A DNA stretch of 64,000 nucleotides, from positions 679,525 to 743,524 of the forward strand of contig JANPWX010019821.1 of assembly GCA_024734555.1 (NCBI GenBank), given 5' to 3'. The DNA is from Trochalopteron elliotii. Its lineage: Eukaryota; Chordata; Aves; Passeriformes; Leiothrichidae. A program made the translations under genes and the position numbers. Shown in pieces: positions 21,111 to 48,880 of the stretch (position 1 is its first letter; each line of letters opens with the position of its first letter). The notes under the pieces are model-generated. The model was not told the origin of the DNA. It made no database searches and was given only the letters and a program-made list of their open reading frames with translations.

Positions 21111-24100
21111 CTGCAGACACAAGAGACAGCAATCCATTTATATCCAACAGACAGAAGGCCAAGGACTGCCTAAATTTGCTAATTTTTTCCCCTTCAGATT
21201 TTTTCTGTCCTAGGATTCCAGTTCTCAGGATTTACCCTGCAACTGTTAACAATGTTGCTACACATTTTCTAATGGTTACTTTAATTTTAACACACTGCAC
21301 TTAGATGCTTCCCTCCCATTCAATCAAACAACATCCTGTATTCTAAAAAAACTGCTTTAGGAGCAGGGTGTACTGCAAATCATATGATCATTTCTTCGCT
21401 TGTGGAAACCAAAAAGATAGTCTTTTATTACAGTATACTTTTTAGTATATAATTATTATACTTCATAGTATATTTTCTGCCAGGATGACTGAAGTCAAGT
21501 ATTTTAATATCAAAAACAAACAGTACCCCAAAAGAACTGAATGTAAAGAGAAACAGTGGAATTATTTAAATGGGAATGTTCTCATTAGGCCTCATGGGAG
21601 GACCAAATGTATGTGAGGTCTATTTAATACATAGATATGCATAAAGACATAAAGACGCAGGGCCATTCTTTTAAAATTCATGGGTGACTGCATTAATCTG
21701 TTTATCTTCCTGAGTATTTCTGAAATTGCATAATAGCAGCTCTACATCTAAATACAGTGCAAAAGAGATTGGCTTATTTTTATTCACTAAAATTCATGGT
21801 TAGTAAGTATTGGGAAGATGAAACCATGCTTAAAAAATGAGATCCTAGTCATATGCAATTAACTTCATTTAAAGCAGTATTTTTTAATGGATGCTTATTA
21901 TATTACTTTGCTTATTATCTAGCAGTTCAGTACAAATAAAGAGGAATTCCCATGCTCTTACATCACATTTGAATTAATGACAAAATCATTGTTTCTTTTA
22001 TATAAACCTCAAAAATCGTAACTATTCTCATGTTGAAAAGTGGTATTGCAACAGTAGCTTTTCAGAAACTCATTCAGAAAATCAAACTATATTCGAGTCT
22101 CTTTAATCCTTCTCTTCAATGCTTAATCCAAACAACAGTTAAGTCTTTACAAAAAAGTAACCTTAAGAATTCCCTCAAGATCATAACTAGAGAAAAAGTT
22201 CCTTCCTGTTACCTCATCACTACATAAGAAATCCTTGTTCCCTGGAGGAAACAAACTGACACACAACCCTTACATGGACAACATGTTACAGATTATAACT
22301 ATCCTTAGTCTACACTATCAGGCAGTAAGATTACTTGATATTAGCAAGGACAGAACAAACCTTCACGTAGTTTCTTCATTAATTCTTCAGAATACTTCAT
22401 TGCTTTTAAGTGAACCAGAACTTGTGGAATTCTGTAGTCAGCAAATATTGTCAGACTGGAAATATCATCAAAAGAGCCATCTCCTTTGCCTTCTAAAACG
22501 CTCCATGTGTCAGCCACAAGTATTTGTGCCCGTTTGTAGAAAGACACCTTCTTTTTCTGAAGAAAGAAATTTGCTGATTATTTAAGTGCCTGATCAATAA
22601 ATATAGCAAATAACACATTAAGCATATCATATCGTTAAGCAAACATTAGTTAACTAGAACAGAATAAAACTGCAACACTTTTAAATATCTTAAAATCTAA
22701 ACAATATCAAACTACAAACATGGATTATGTGGAATGCTCATAAACAAACTGAAAGAAAAGAATAACATAATAAAAGTTATTGTAGCAAAAAAAATTGTTT
22801 AGAATATGCCTGCATCTCAGAACACATTCATAGTTGTTTACTGCCACTTGGGAAACACTGTAGTTGAACATCCAGCAGCATTAATTTTCAGAAACGCTAC
22901 AGTACATCCAACCTTTTAATTTGGCAAGAGAATCATAATAGGCATGTATTGTACTAGACAATTAAAATATTTTGTTAATCCATTTATCTGTACTGCTAAA
23001 TAAATACAGTTCTGGTGAAAACTTTAATGAATGCTCCTCTTTGTTTACTGCCAAGATGCTGTAACTATTCCTGACAACAAATTACAATTTTTGTCCTTAA
23101 ATGATATTTTCCAAAACCACTGCTAAGTTCAACTACATTTCAAAGAACAACTTCTGCAAACATCCTCAAAACTCCTGCCTTTCCTGCACCTCATTCTATA
23201 TTAATATAGATGCACAAATTTACTTCTAGAGAACATATGTGATTTTATATGTTAAATAACAAAACACCACATTAAACATCACAAAAGAAGTGATAACAAG
23301 AAGTAAATAATTAACAGACCGAATTTTATCATAGCTCCTACAGTCCCAAAGCAAGGATGTCATTCTTTCACAGCATTAAAAAATTTCCAGTAGTAAAGAA
23401 CTGATATGTCTCTAGCACCACACCATTTCACAAGAGCAGAGGAAGGCAGAATTAGAATGGAACTTTTCATTTAATGCTGCAGTTTAATTAGAAAGAAAAA
23501 TACTGTCTGGGACTCATCACTGAGCAGATAAATTGATAATTTCATTGTTTCAATTGTTAATTTTTATGTTGCACAGAACTTACTAAGTTTATACAAAAAT
23601 CTCAATATGAAGAAGTCTAAGAAGCATTTTGAGTAAATTTTCCCACTATTTATCAGAAAGCAAGGAAAGCACTAGTGGAACTTAAGAATTTTTTACTGTG
23701 CAAGTGACTGCACTGGCACAGATTGTCTCGAGAGGTTGTGGAGTCTCCCTCATGGAATATACTCAAGAACTGTCCAGACACAATCTGGTGCCATGTGCTC
23801 TGGGATGACCCTGCTCACGCAGGGAAGTTGGAGGGACCATACCTCTTATGGTATGGTCCCTTAAATCCTTACTCAGTTTCTTATTCTGTCTGTGAAAGAC
23901 AGTAAAGATAGTACAATTTATCAAAAAGTTGAACTTTTTTCAACATGGCAATACAACTATACTTCTTTTATCTTTTTTTCTGTAACACCCTGGCTTGCCA
24001 GGAAATAGTACCATACACAGGAACATTTGCATCTTCTCTGCAGTACAATATGCTAATATTAAGGACTACATCTAATTATGACCTACTGACATTAAAAGAA

Positions 24101-27100
24101 AAGACGAGTATTATGTTGGCAAAAAGCAAAGTGTGACAGCAGAGCCATTAAAAAAAAAGCAAAGACTAGGATCGTGAGAATTTTACAACTCAGTCCCAGG
24201 TGACAGATGGTAAGTAAAAGATGAATACATGTAATATATGGGAAGATCAAAAAGCACTCCACCAAGTCTTTGTCAGAACACAAAAAATCCTGATATATGA
24301 GTACAATATAGTCTAAAACTTCAACTGCTGTTGGGAATCAAATGCAGCATAGCATCTAAAAATGAATTCTCCACCAAGGAGAAAAAAATGTTTTGGAGAT
24401 TTTGGTCTTGGTTTGCATTTTCTTTTTCAGAAAAACTAACGCTGGCAATTTCTGTGATTACACGTGTAATTATTAGTATTTTGTCTATGTATTTGGAAAA
24501 ACATACAGTCAAATAATTGTGCTAATTTTAGAAGCTTCTCTAGAAGGTCAGCTGTAGCAGTCTGGGATACTATGATTCTAATGTAGGACTTATAATCATA
24601 TACGTTTCTCCTTTGGAGAGTTACTGAAAAGCACTGTTTTGCGGTTGGATATTTCACCATCTTTCCATTTCCCTCCTAACCCTTTAGAAGTCTTACTTGT
24701 GACAGCTCAACCTGCTGCCACAAAAATAATATGATCTGTGTCACCACCTTCAAAATACACATCTTGCTTAGTGAAAGCAGAGAAAAAGCTTCCATATTCA
24801 TGCAACAGGCTTTATTACTAAGTCAGTGCTTACGGTCTGAGATCATTTTTGGAACACCTTTTCATTCTGTAGTCTGCTGCTGCTTTTAAGGAGGCTTGCT
24901 TTATAAAGCACTCATCATCATCTCATGAAAGATATAACGTCAATGAATACAGTCACTATAAAGATAAGAAAATATCACTTTACTTAGAAAATATTCCCTT
25001 TTTGATCATAAAAATTGTCAAAATATTACTTTATATGTAAAAAAACCCCAAATAAACAAAACCAGCAGCTTTAAAGATTAATTCAAAAGAATCTCTGATT
25101 TTCTATGTAAACATATTTTGCTTCACAGCAGGAGACAAAGGAAAATAAAATGACACCTCCTACTGAAGGGCAATAAACGCAATAGATTCAAAGCTTCAGT
25201 GACTGGTATTCCAATAAGTTGAAAAGACTGCACAGACTGATAGTATAGGCTGCGCTGTCACTAAGATAAAGTCTTCTGGATTTAATAATGTAACGGCTGA
25301 GAGTACTCAGCTGACAGTATTGCACATGCAACTGAGCACAAGAGCTGCTACATAAGACACGGGTGGTAAATGAAAATCATGCCTGTATAGCTGAAAACTG
25401 AGACACAAAAAACCCCAGATGATCACTGTTTAATTCCCATCAGTTTCTTTCAGGAAAAACTTCAGTATAGTGTCAACATTTGTTGAAGTATGCGTTACTT
25501 CTAATTTGTAATCATTTGAGTAATGCCTGTTGAATCAACAGCCGTTAAAGGGTGGAGTCACAGTAACTGTGCATTAATTCTACCAGAGTTTCACTTTCTT
25601 CATTAGCTGCAGAGGGCCTCAAAGTAAAAGAAGGTGCCAGGAGATTTGTCAGCAATTCAAGGGAAGCGATAAAAAAAGGAAAAAAGGATTCCCATTTTTC
25701 AGGCAGGAATTATCTCAAATACTGTGCATTTTTAAGGAGTACAAAGGAGGTGTGATCTAACTGAGAACTCAAGAGTACACCAAAATAAATTACAGTAAAG
25801 TGATGAAGAGACAGCATATGAAAAAAAAGGTACTCCTCTGGTGGGAAAAAGAAAGTGACTCTTGTCCTGACTAGCTGTGGACTATCAAGAGTCTTTTACT
25901 GTTACTAAATAGTAGGATTTTTTTTTCAGAGCTTTAGAATTAACTTACCTCAAATACAGCTTCATCTCTGTAAGAAGGAAAATTTTCCAGTACGAGATGT
26001 AGCAGTTTCTGAGCACTCTTTTCACTCATTTTAACACAGGTGAGGAAAGACCCACCAAACTTCTCTAACAGAATTATTCCACTTTCGTTCAGCACTCGAT
26101 GTCTTTCTTCAATCAAAGGCAAAGGCACTTCTGTGTCAGAGCGAAATACGTGCCTGACTTGGTCAAGCGTCATGGTGGCAAAATAGGATGCACTGGTGAT
26201 AGGTATTCCTTCAGAAAAGTGAAAACAAGGTATTTAAGCCATCACATAACATACAGACCCAATACAGTGGTCTGCTAAAGGAAAGCACTTCTATAGGAAG
26301 ATCTAAGAAGTCCATCAACTCTTAAACTACCTTTGTTTTCAGCGATAACCACACCCACAGAGCTGCTCTCAACTAAATTTTTGCACGCACACAACCTTTT
26401 TCTTCTACAGCAAATTTCCAACACACAACTAAGGAACCATTATTACTTTTTGTACGTAATTTTCCTCAGCTGCCTAGTCTTCCTATTTTAAGTGTGATGT
26501 TTACATATCACACTGGCAAATATAGTCAGCATATAACTAGTTTAGTCAGAACAGGCCTGTTTTCCCATGGATCCTAATCACACTCTGCATTCACAGAGAG
26601 TGCCTTAATGCTAATACCATCTTAACTTAAAAATAACTATGAAGAAAAATAATTAGAACTTTTATCTATACCTACTAACAGTTGGTTTTGGGGTTTTTTT
26701 CTGAAAACAGCAAAAAGAGTGAGTGCTAAAGTACTGAGTTTAAATATGAAACTTAAAAATACTGGTTTAAAATATTGGTTTGAGGGACATATACCCATAT
26801 GTATTTTCAGACTAACTTTAGACGCTCTGGTATTTGATTAGTCCAGAGGATTCTTGCTTTATGCCTCATTTTTTCATTTGCCATGTGAATATGCAACTTA
26901 TCTTAAGAATACATATGAAATAACATGTGAAATAACCCAAGTTACAAACAGCTGGCGGGCAATCCTTAAAGTCTTTCGAACGGAAGAGACAACCCAGTTA
27001 AAGCCACGAGTTATGTAGTTACATTATAAGGCTATTTTGAAAGCACTTCCAGTTGCCTTCCCCAAGCTCTAAGGGACGGCTGCACATACAGAGCTACTGA

Positions 27101-27569
27101 CGCAGCGAGCAGCAGTTCCCAAGAGCGTGTCCCACTTCCAAGGCGCCGCCTTTATTTAATTCGCGACGCTCGGCTTCCGACGGCCCTCGCCCGCAGCCCC
27201 GGCCCGGCCCCGCTTCCCCGGCGCTCACTGACCGTCGTCCAGGGCCCTGTTGACGGCGGCGCACAGCGACCAGTAGCCGCTGTAGGTTTTATTCTTGTAC
27301 TTCACAAGGTACTTGCGCTCCTCCTGCTCGGACCAGAAGGAGAAGTTGAGGGTATCCACCAGGAATACCCAGTCTACAGCCTCCTTGTCGGCGGCCCGGG
27401 GATTCAGCTCGTGGAGGCTTTTCCACCCCGCCAGCCCGAACTCCGCCGCCGAAGCTTTGTCGAACAGGCTCTCCGCCACCCGCCGCGCCCCCTCCTCGTC
27501 CACGGAGACGTCTTTGCTGTGCTCGGCTATGAACCTGGCGGACTCCAACGGGGACGGGAAGACCTCCAT
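20878..27569 (-). CDS. QNG1: QNG1 (C9orf64), queuosine 5'-phosphate N-glycosylase
   Basis: Releases the micronutrient base queuine from queuosine 5'-monophosphate so that it can be reused for tRNA modification (family knowledge, DUF2419/queuosine salvage family). Four exons join in phase: 27233-27569, 25949-26208, 22361-22556 and 20878-21110. They total 1026 nt, or 341 aa plus stop, the same length as the human protein. Conserved blocks are visible throughout: [89 protein letters not shown], and the C-terminal [17 protein letters not shown] ending [11 protein letters not shown]. An in-frame ATG lies upstream in the GC-rich leader, but [18 protein letters not shown] is the family start. It is transcribed in the same direction as KIF27 and HNRNPK. 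Confidence 0.96.
22361..22556 (-). CDS. QNG1: QNG1 exon 3
   Basis: The acceptor is tctttcttcag|AAAAAG and the donor is CGTGAAG|gtttgt. It encodes [18 protein letters not shown] through ELMKKLRE plus one base. Exit is in phase 1. Confidence 0.93.
23708..23832 (+). mobile_element. CR1 3'-end relic
   Basis: It reads ggcacagattgtctcgagag, gttgtggagtctccctca and gtccagacacaatctggtgc in the order of the CR1 3' region, then breaks off at the palindrome that follows. It is short and diverged. Confidence 0.65.
23833..23860. repeat. Perfect inverted repeat, 11-bp stem with 6-nt loop
   Basis: GGGACCATACC and GGTATGGTCCC flank TCTTAT. It lies in QNG1 intron 2, directly after the CR1 relic. No function is apparent. 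Confidence 0.8.
25949..26208 (-). CDS. QNG1: QNG1 exon 2
   Basis: The acceptor is ttctgaag|GAATACC and the donor is TTTGAG|gtaagt. It encodes [18 protein letters not shown] through [11 protein letters not shown]. Entry is in phase 1 and exit in phase 0. Confidence 0.93.
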
Positions 27570-27780
27570 GCTTAGCAGGAAACACGCACACAGCCGACTG
27601 CACCCTCTGTGCTGCGCGGGGAAACAGCCCCGGCTCCCCCGGCACCGCCCAGCCCCGCTCCCCGCCCCGCCGTGCTGCCCCTGTGCGCAGGCGCGGGCAG
27701 CGGCGGGCCCCGGGCGGCACTCGGGGGCTGCGGCGAGCACTGACCCCGGGCCCGGGGAGCGTCTGGGCCGGTACATTCGT
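27081..27780 (-). promoter_or_regulatory. QNG1: QNG1 CpG-island promoter
   Basis: A CpG-dense island covers QNG1 exon 1 and about 200 bases upstream of its start codon, with no TATA box, as expected for a housekeeping gene. The transcription start is not determinable by eye. The interval from here to the HNRNPK 3' end (27781-28370) holds no gene that I can recognise. Confidence 0.7.
27233..27569 (-). CDS. QNG1: QNG1 exon 1
   Basis: The start codon is at 27567-27569 and the donor is GACGACG|gtcagt. It encodes residues 1-112 plus one base and ends NRALDD. It lies in the CpG island and is markedly GC-rich compared with the other exons. Confidence 0.93.
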
Positions 27781-28388
27781 ATTGCGAGTCGCCCCCTCAA
27801 ATCCTGCCACGCCGGAGCAGTGAAGCCTTCCAGAAGATTCCCATCATTGAGAAAAAGGGATAAAAAACCCCAACCTGGCAAAGGAACGAACAAAAATACG
27901 CGTGTTCATTTGTTGAGCTCTTTTCCCCAGTCAAAACAGAAAAGAACCAATCTAAAGACCGTCAACAACCCCTTTTGCATACATACTCAAGTTAAAAGCA
28001 TAAAGAAATTCAGCATTTGTTTTAGTTCACTTGCATTTTGCCCAAAACATTAGCCTCGATTGCAGGCTTCTCTAATTTAGGTAGTACTCTGTGTACCAAG
28101 ACAGCTGCCTTCCAACCGACTAGAGCAATGGCATTTCTTTCTACCAAATTCACTATCGCTCTGCCAAGGGAGCCAGCCTTGTTTCAGGCTCCTTGCCTTT
28201 ACCATGCCCTTTTAAAGAGTAGCTGCGTTAAAAAGGCCAAGTTCATGTGCCACAAATCATGGCGGGGGGAGGGCGGGGGGGACACTTAACAAACCAATCA
28301 ACCACACAAAACCACAATAAAAGAACACTCACTTAGTCTCTACCCATCACATCTGTATGTGCCACACACCTTTACACTTTTTCATGTT

Positions 28389-28394
28389 TTTATT
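28389..28394 (-). terminator. HNRNPK: HNRNPK distal polyadenylation signal
   Basis: AATAAA on the minus strand in the context CTTCCTGAATAAAAACATG. The sequence just upstream (CTTGGCATTTGTATT...TAGTTAAAA) resembles the end of the mammalian HNRNPK 3' UTR as I remember it, which supports this as the main distal site. Confidence 0.7.
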
Positions 28395-29475
28395 CAGGAA
28401 GTGAAATTAAAACTTTTAACTATAAATACAAATGCCAAGGTATTACATGAGATATCCAGAGGCTTTATATTTTTTTTTAATTTCTCACAAATAATTCTTA
28501 TGGAACTCAACATACATCTGGGAAACAAGTTGAAGTTTTGCATACAATGAAAAACAAGTTACATAGTTATATTGTCAATTTGCCAATTTGCAATTCCTAC
28601 CTCATACAAACAAAAGCTCAGGAAACAGGCGTAATTCATTCAGTAATGGTAGAGCAACTCTGCACTAAGCAAGCTGTCTAAAACCAGGTGTACTTTACCA
28701 CTGTTTACTCAGTGACATCACAAAGTTTTAAAATATTTTATTTATATACTGTCACCAATATATATACGTATCGCAAAGAGGGCCAAACACTTGCAAAAAT
28801 GTCAAGTTTTACACAACATTTGCATGAGTATTTTCATCTTTTTTTCCCACCCGAACAGCAAAGCAGTCATTGTTTTCACACAATCTCTTTAATTTGTCAA
28901 AAAACCCCACGTAACTCCATCTATATATCAAGGAAACTGAAGAGCAAGCTTAACAGCAACTTTTAATTTATATGGGGAAAAACAAGCTAGGTGTACCCAT
29001 TTTAGTTATGACCTTATGTAGACCTGAAGAAAAATGACCACCAAGAATAGGTTCACTAAATTTATTTAAAAATCCTAAAATGTTTCTTACAAAAAAGCAT
29101 TACATTCTGCACACTGCTCTCAACAAATGCCAGGGACATGTGGCCTACCATATTCTCCCCCTTCAAAGTAAGATACAGTGTACATAAAGCAGGGTGTTCA
29201 CAACAATTACAGAAAAACAGTACAATTTACCACCAACAATGAACAAAAATAGAATTCACTCTCTCTGCCGCTTCAAAATTTCAATGTTAGTCTCGTGCGC
29301 CCTTTTCCCCTCCATGTATTTGTAAGGAACTAAAACATTACAACTGGTGTACAGCAAAGATTCCACTACACCTCAAATGCAGAACACCTATGAAGCAGAG
29401 GAATGTTGGCTTTTTTAACAGAAGCAGATAAAAAAAAAAAAAGGGGTGCAGGACTCCTTCAGTTCTTCACTAGTC
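28395..29475 (-). other. HNRNPK: HNRNPK 3' UTR
   Basis: Non-coding sequence of about 1.1 kb between the SGKFF stop and the distal polyadenylation signal, with U-rich and A-rich blocks. It starts GACTAGTGAAGAACTGAAGG, as in mammals. Confidence 0.7.
29061..29066 (-). terminator. HNRNPK: HNRNPK proximal polyadenylation signal
   Basis: AATAAA in TTTTAAATAAATTTAGTGAA on the minus strand, 410 bases after the distal stop codon. The same context occurs in mammalian HNRNPK 3' UTRs (memory, not checked). Alternative use with the site at 28389 would give short and long 3' UTRs. Confidence 0.6.
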
Positions 29476-46439
<16,964 letters not shown>

Positions 46440-48097
46440 TGTCCTTTTTTCTTATGTGGACGAGCAAAACCTGTTGAAAAATAAAGACGGTACATTTTTT
46501 TGTCAAAAGACAAACTGCACCTCATGCTAAAGTGAAAAAAACAACAAAAATAAATGCCTGCTGCTAGAACTTACCGCTATTATATATCCTTGCTGACAAA
46601 AACTCAAGTATTCTGGGCGGGATCAAAATCCAAGAGCCTATTGCTTCAAGACCCTATGAAAACAGCACATATCAGTTGTGAGTCTCCCCACGTTGTGAGT
46701 CTGTTGCTACAGCCAGAAACCAAAGGTTTGACCTAAGCTATTGCTGCGAATTTTTTCTTAATAAAAGAAACAGCATAGCCAAGCCAAACACACCACTAAG
46801 AGAAGATAAAGGCCAAAACTGTGGACTTGCATAAACTCTAAATGCCTGAATTACAGTTTTTGGGCACACGCTAGTCTTAATTAACACATAATCTCAACAT
46901 AATATGGTATGTGCCTTGGTTTCACTTTCTAAAGGGCACTACACCAGAATCTGGTCCTGCTATTTAGGCAAACACTATTTACACTTAATAGCCCTGTTAG
47001 GGTAATCGTCAGCATTTGTTCTACAAATTCTCTATCAATGTACTAGCACATATTTGAGCATGCGCTCCTTTCAACTATAATTGATGAATAAAATAAACTT
47101 CCAACTACACTAGAATAACCCCTTTTAAAAAATACCATCCTCTGTAGTTACATACAATCCACTGCATGCACACACCCCCAAAAGCAGCTGTACTTCAGTG
47201 CAACTTTCGGAAACAGCTTGTGACCTGCTTTTAGCTACTAAGTCACATTAGCGAGAAGTGTAGATAAAAGAAACAATTGTGCAACTTACTATCATTAAAA
47301 ATGTGATTTACAAACGCAGCCAAAAAATCACGCATTTGCATTGCTCTAACCTCCACTGCCTCAACAAAAAGCAGGCACTCATTCTTGTATCCGTCATCGG
47401 GGGAGGGGGAATGGGGGTGGCGAAGAAGCTGATTCTAACTTATCAAATGTACTCTCAAGACAGCCATGTAATTGTTGCCCCGCTTGTAGGGGCTAAGGCT
47501 CTGCCTTCCCAACACATGCCGGTACTTCCAGGCACTTGAAGCGGGCTAACGGACATGCACAAGTTTAGTAATAGCAGGATCTCGGGCAGACACTGCCAAA
47601 ATTGCGCTGTTACGCGGACGGGCAGTACGAAGACCCCGACATAGAGTAATAGCCCTTTCAGACGCCAGTTAAAAATTTTAAGGCAGCGGGGAGCGAACTG
47701 CTATCGGCTACAGTTACAATTCACAGCTTAGTCTCCCCTACTCAAACCTCCCCCACGTGTCATGCGCTCCCAGTAACTTCGTTCAGCTAAGCAAATCGAG
47801 GACATTCACATTACTAATAAACTCAGGTTCCTTATGAACACTGAAGGACTAAAGCAGACACGAGAGGTGGGACAAACGACCACAGACCTAAGTGCCGAGG
47901 AACGCCCGAGAGCCTCCAGGGCGCAGCGGCACTTCCCGCCTGCCTCCCTCTTCCCTCCCCCTTCCCTCCCTGTCTCCAGCCGCCCGCCCACCGCGGCGGG
48001 GACAGGGGCGAGAACGGCGGCGCTGCGGCACCCCCGCAGAGCAGGAGAAATGGCGCCCTCCGAAATGGCGCCCGCCCGCCCGCCCGCTGCGAGGCGG

Positions 48098-48442
48098 NNN
48101 NNNNNNNNNNNNNNNNNNNNNNNNNNNNNNNNNNNNNNNNNNNNNNNNNNNNNNNNNNNNNNNNNNNNNNNNNNNNNNNNNNNNNNNNNNNNNNNNNNNN
48201 NNNNNNNNNNNNNNNNNNNNNNNNNNNNNNNNNNNNNNNNNNNNNNNNNNNNNNNNNNNNNNNNNNNNNNNNNNNNNNNNNNNNNNNNNNNNNNNNNNNN
48301 NNNNNNNNNNNNNNNNNNNNNNNNNNNNNNNNNNNNNNNNNNNNNNNNNNNNNNNNNNNNNNNNNNNNNNNNNNNNNNNNNNNNNNNNNNNNNNNNNNNN
48401 NNNNNNNNNNNNNNNNNNNNNNNNNNNNNNNNNNNNNNNNNN
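48098..48442. other. Assembly gap (345 N)
   Basis: A run of N inside the GC-rich first intron of HNRNPK. The left flank carries two AAATGGCGCC words (near 48048 and 48063) and CCCGCCCGCC repeats. Confidence 1.
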
Positions 48443-48605
48443 TCCTTGGGTCAGAGACCAGTTGAACGTTGGGTGAGGCCGCTGCCCGTCACCACAGGAG
48501 GCGGCGCTGCAACCTGCACCGCCCTCCGTGAGGGAAGGGACGAGACGGGCCCAGGGAAAGGGCAGCGCCGTTAAGCCCGTGCCGCGGCCGGCCGGCCTTC
48601 CCTAC

Positions 48606-48715
48606 CTGGGCTGCGGGAGCCGCGCTGGGAGTGGCGCGGGCAGTGAGAGGGCGGCCCAGGAAAGCGGGAGCGGCTGCGGCCCGTAGACGAGAAAATGGCG
48701 GCTGCTAAAACCCCG
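48606..48715 (-). other. HNRNPK: HNRNPK non-coding exon 1 (5' end approximate)
   Basis: The donor is GCAGCCCAG|gtaggg on the minus strand. Upstream are CCGCCATTTTCTCGTC and other CpG-rich leader sequence. It precedes the ATG exon at 46470 by a 2.1-kb intron. The transcription start is estimated only. Confidence 0.65.
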
Positions 48716-48830
48716 CCTTGTGCGTGCAGCCCGGCGCGGCTGTGGCGAGACTCTCGCGATGATTCAACGAGCGCCTCCCATTGGCTGGGTGGGTGTGCGC
48801 GCGGCGGCTTGGGGTAGCGCGGGCTCGGGC
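48680..48830. promoter_or_regulatory. Bidirectional CpG-island promoter of HNRNPK (-) and RMI1 (+)
   Basis: Divergent genes start within about 200 bases. Visible sites are a YY1 consensus AAAATGGCGGC at 48692-48702, a TCTCGCGA element at 48752-48759 and an inverted CCAAT box (ATTGG) at 48780-48784. There is no TATA box. The arrangement is the same as in human. Confidence 0.7.
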
Positions 48831-48880
48831 TGTGCCCCATCCCTCAGGCCGGCGGGAGTCGGGGCTGGTCGCCCGCTCCG
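48800..48880 (+). other. RMI1: RMI1 non-coding exon 1 (5' end approximate)
   Basis: A strong donor CCGCTCCG|gtgagttgg at 48880/48881 on the plus strand lies in the divergent CpG island. The coding exon has an acceptor at 51267, so this is the likely leader exon. Confidence 0.6.

Larger units (their letters stand above)
21111..27232 (-). other. QNG1: QNG1 introns
   Basis: Three AT-rich introns (21111-22360, 22557-25948, 26209-27232). The only repeats I recognise are a short CR1 relic near 23710-23830 and a perfect 11-bp-stem inverted repeat at 23833-23860. The open frames on either strand here show no family similarity. Confidence 0.6.

Noticed and set aside
27289..27893. Upstream in-frame extension and overlapping frames at QNG1 exon 1
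   Set aside because: The extension is GC-rich leader with no similarity to the family. The conserved protein starts at MEVFPSPLE, and the other frames are shadows of it.
47834..48574. Open frames of 194-246 aa over the HNRNPK island
   Set aside because: They span the 345-N gap and are GC-rich non-coding promoter and intron sequence.
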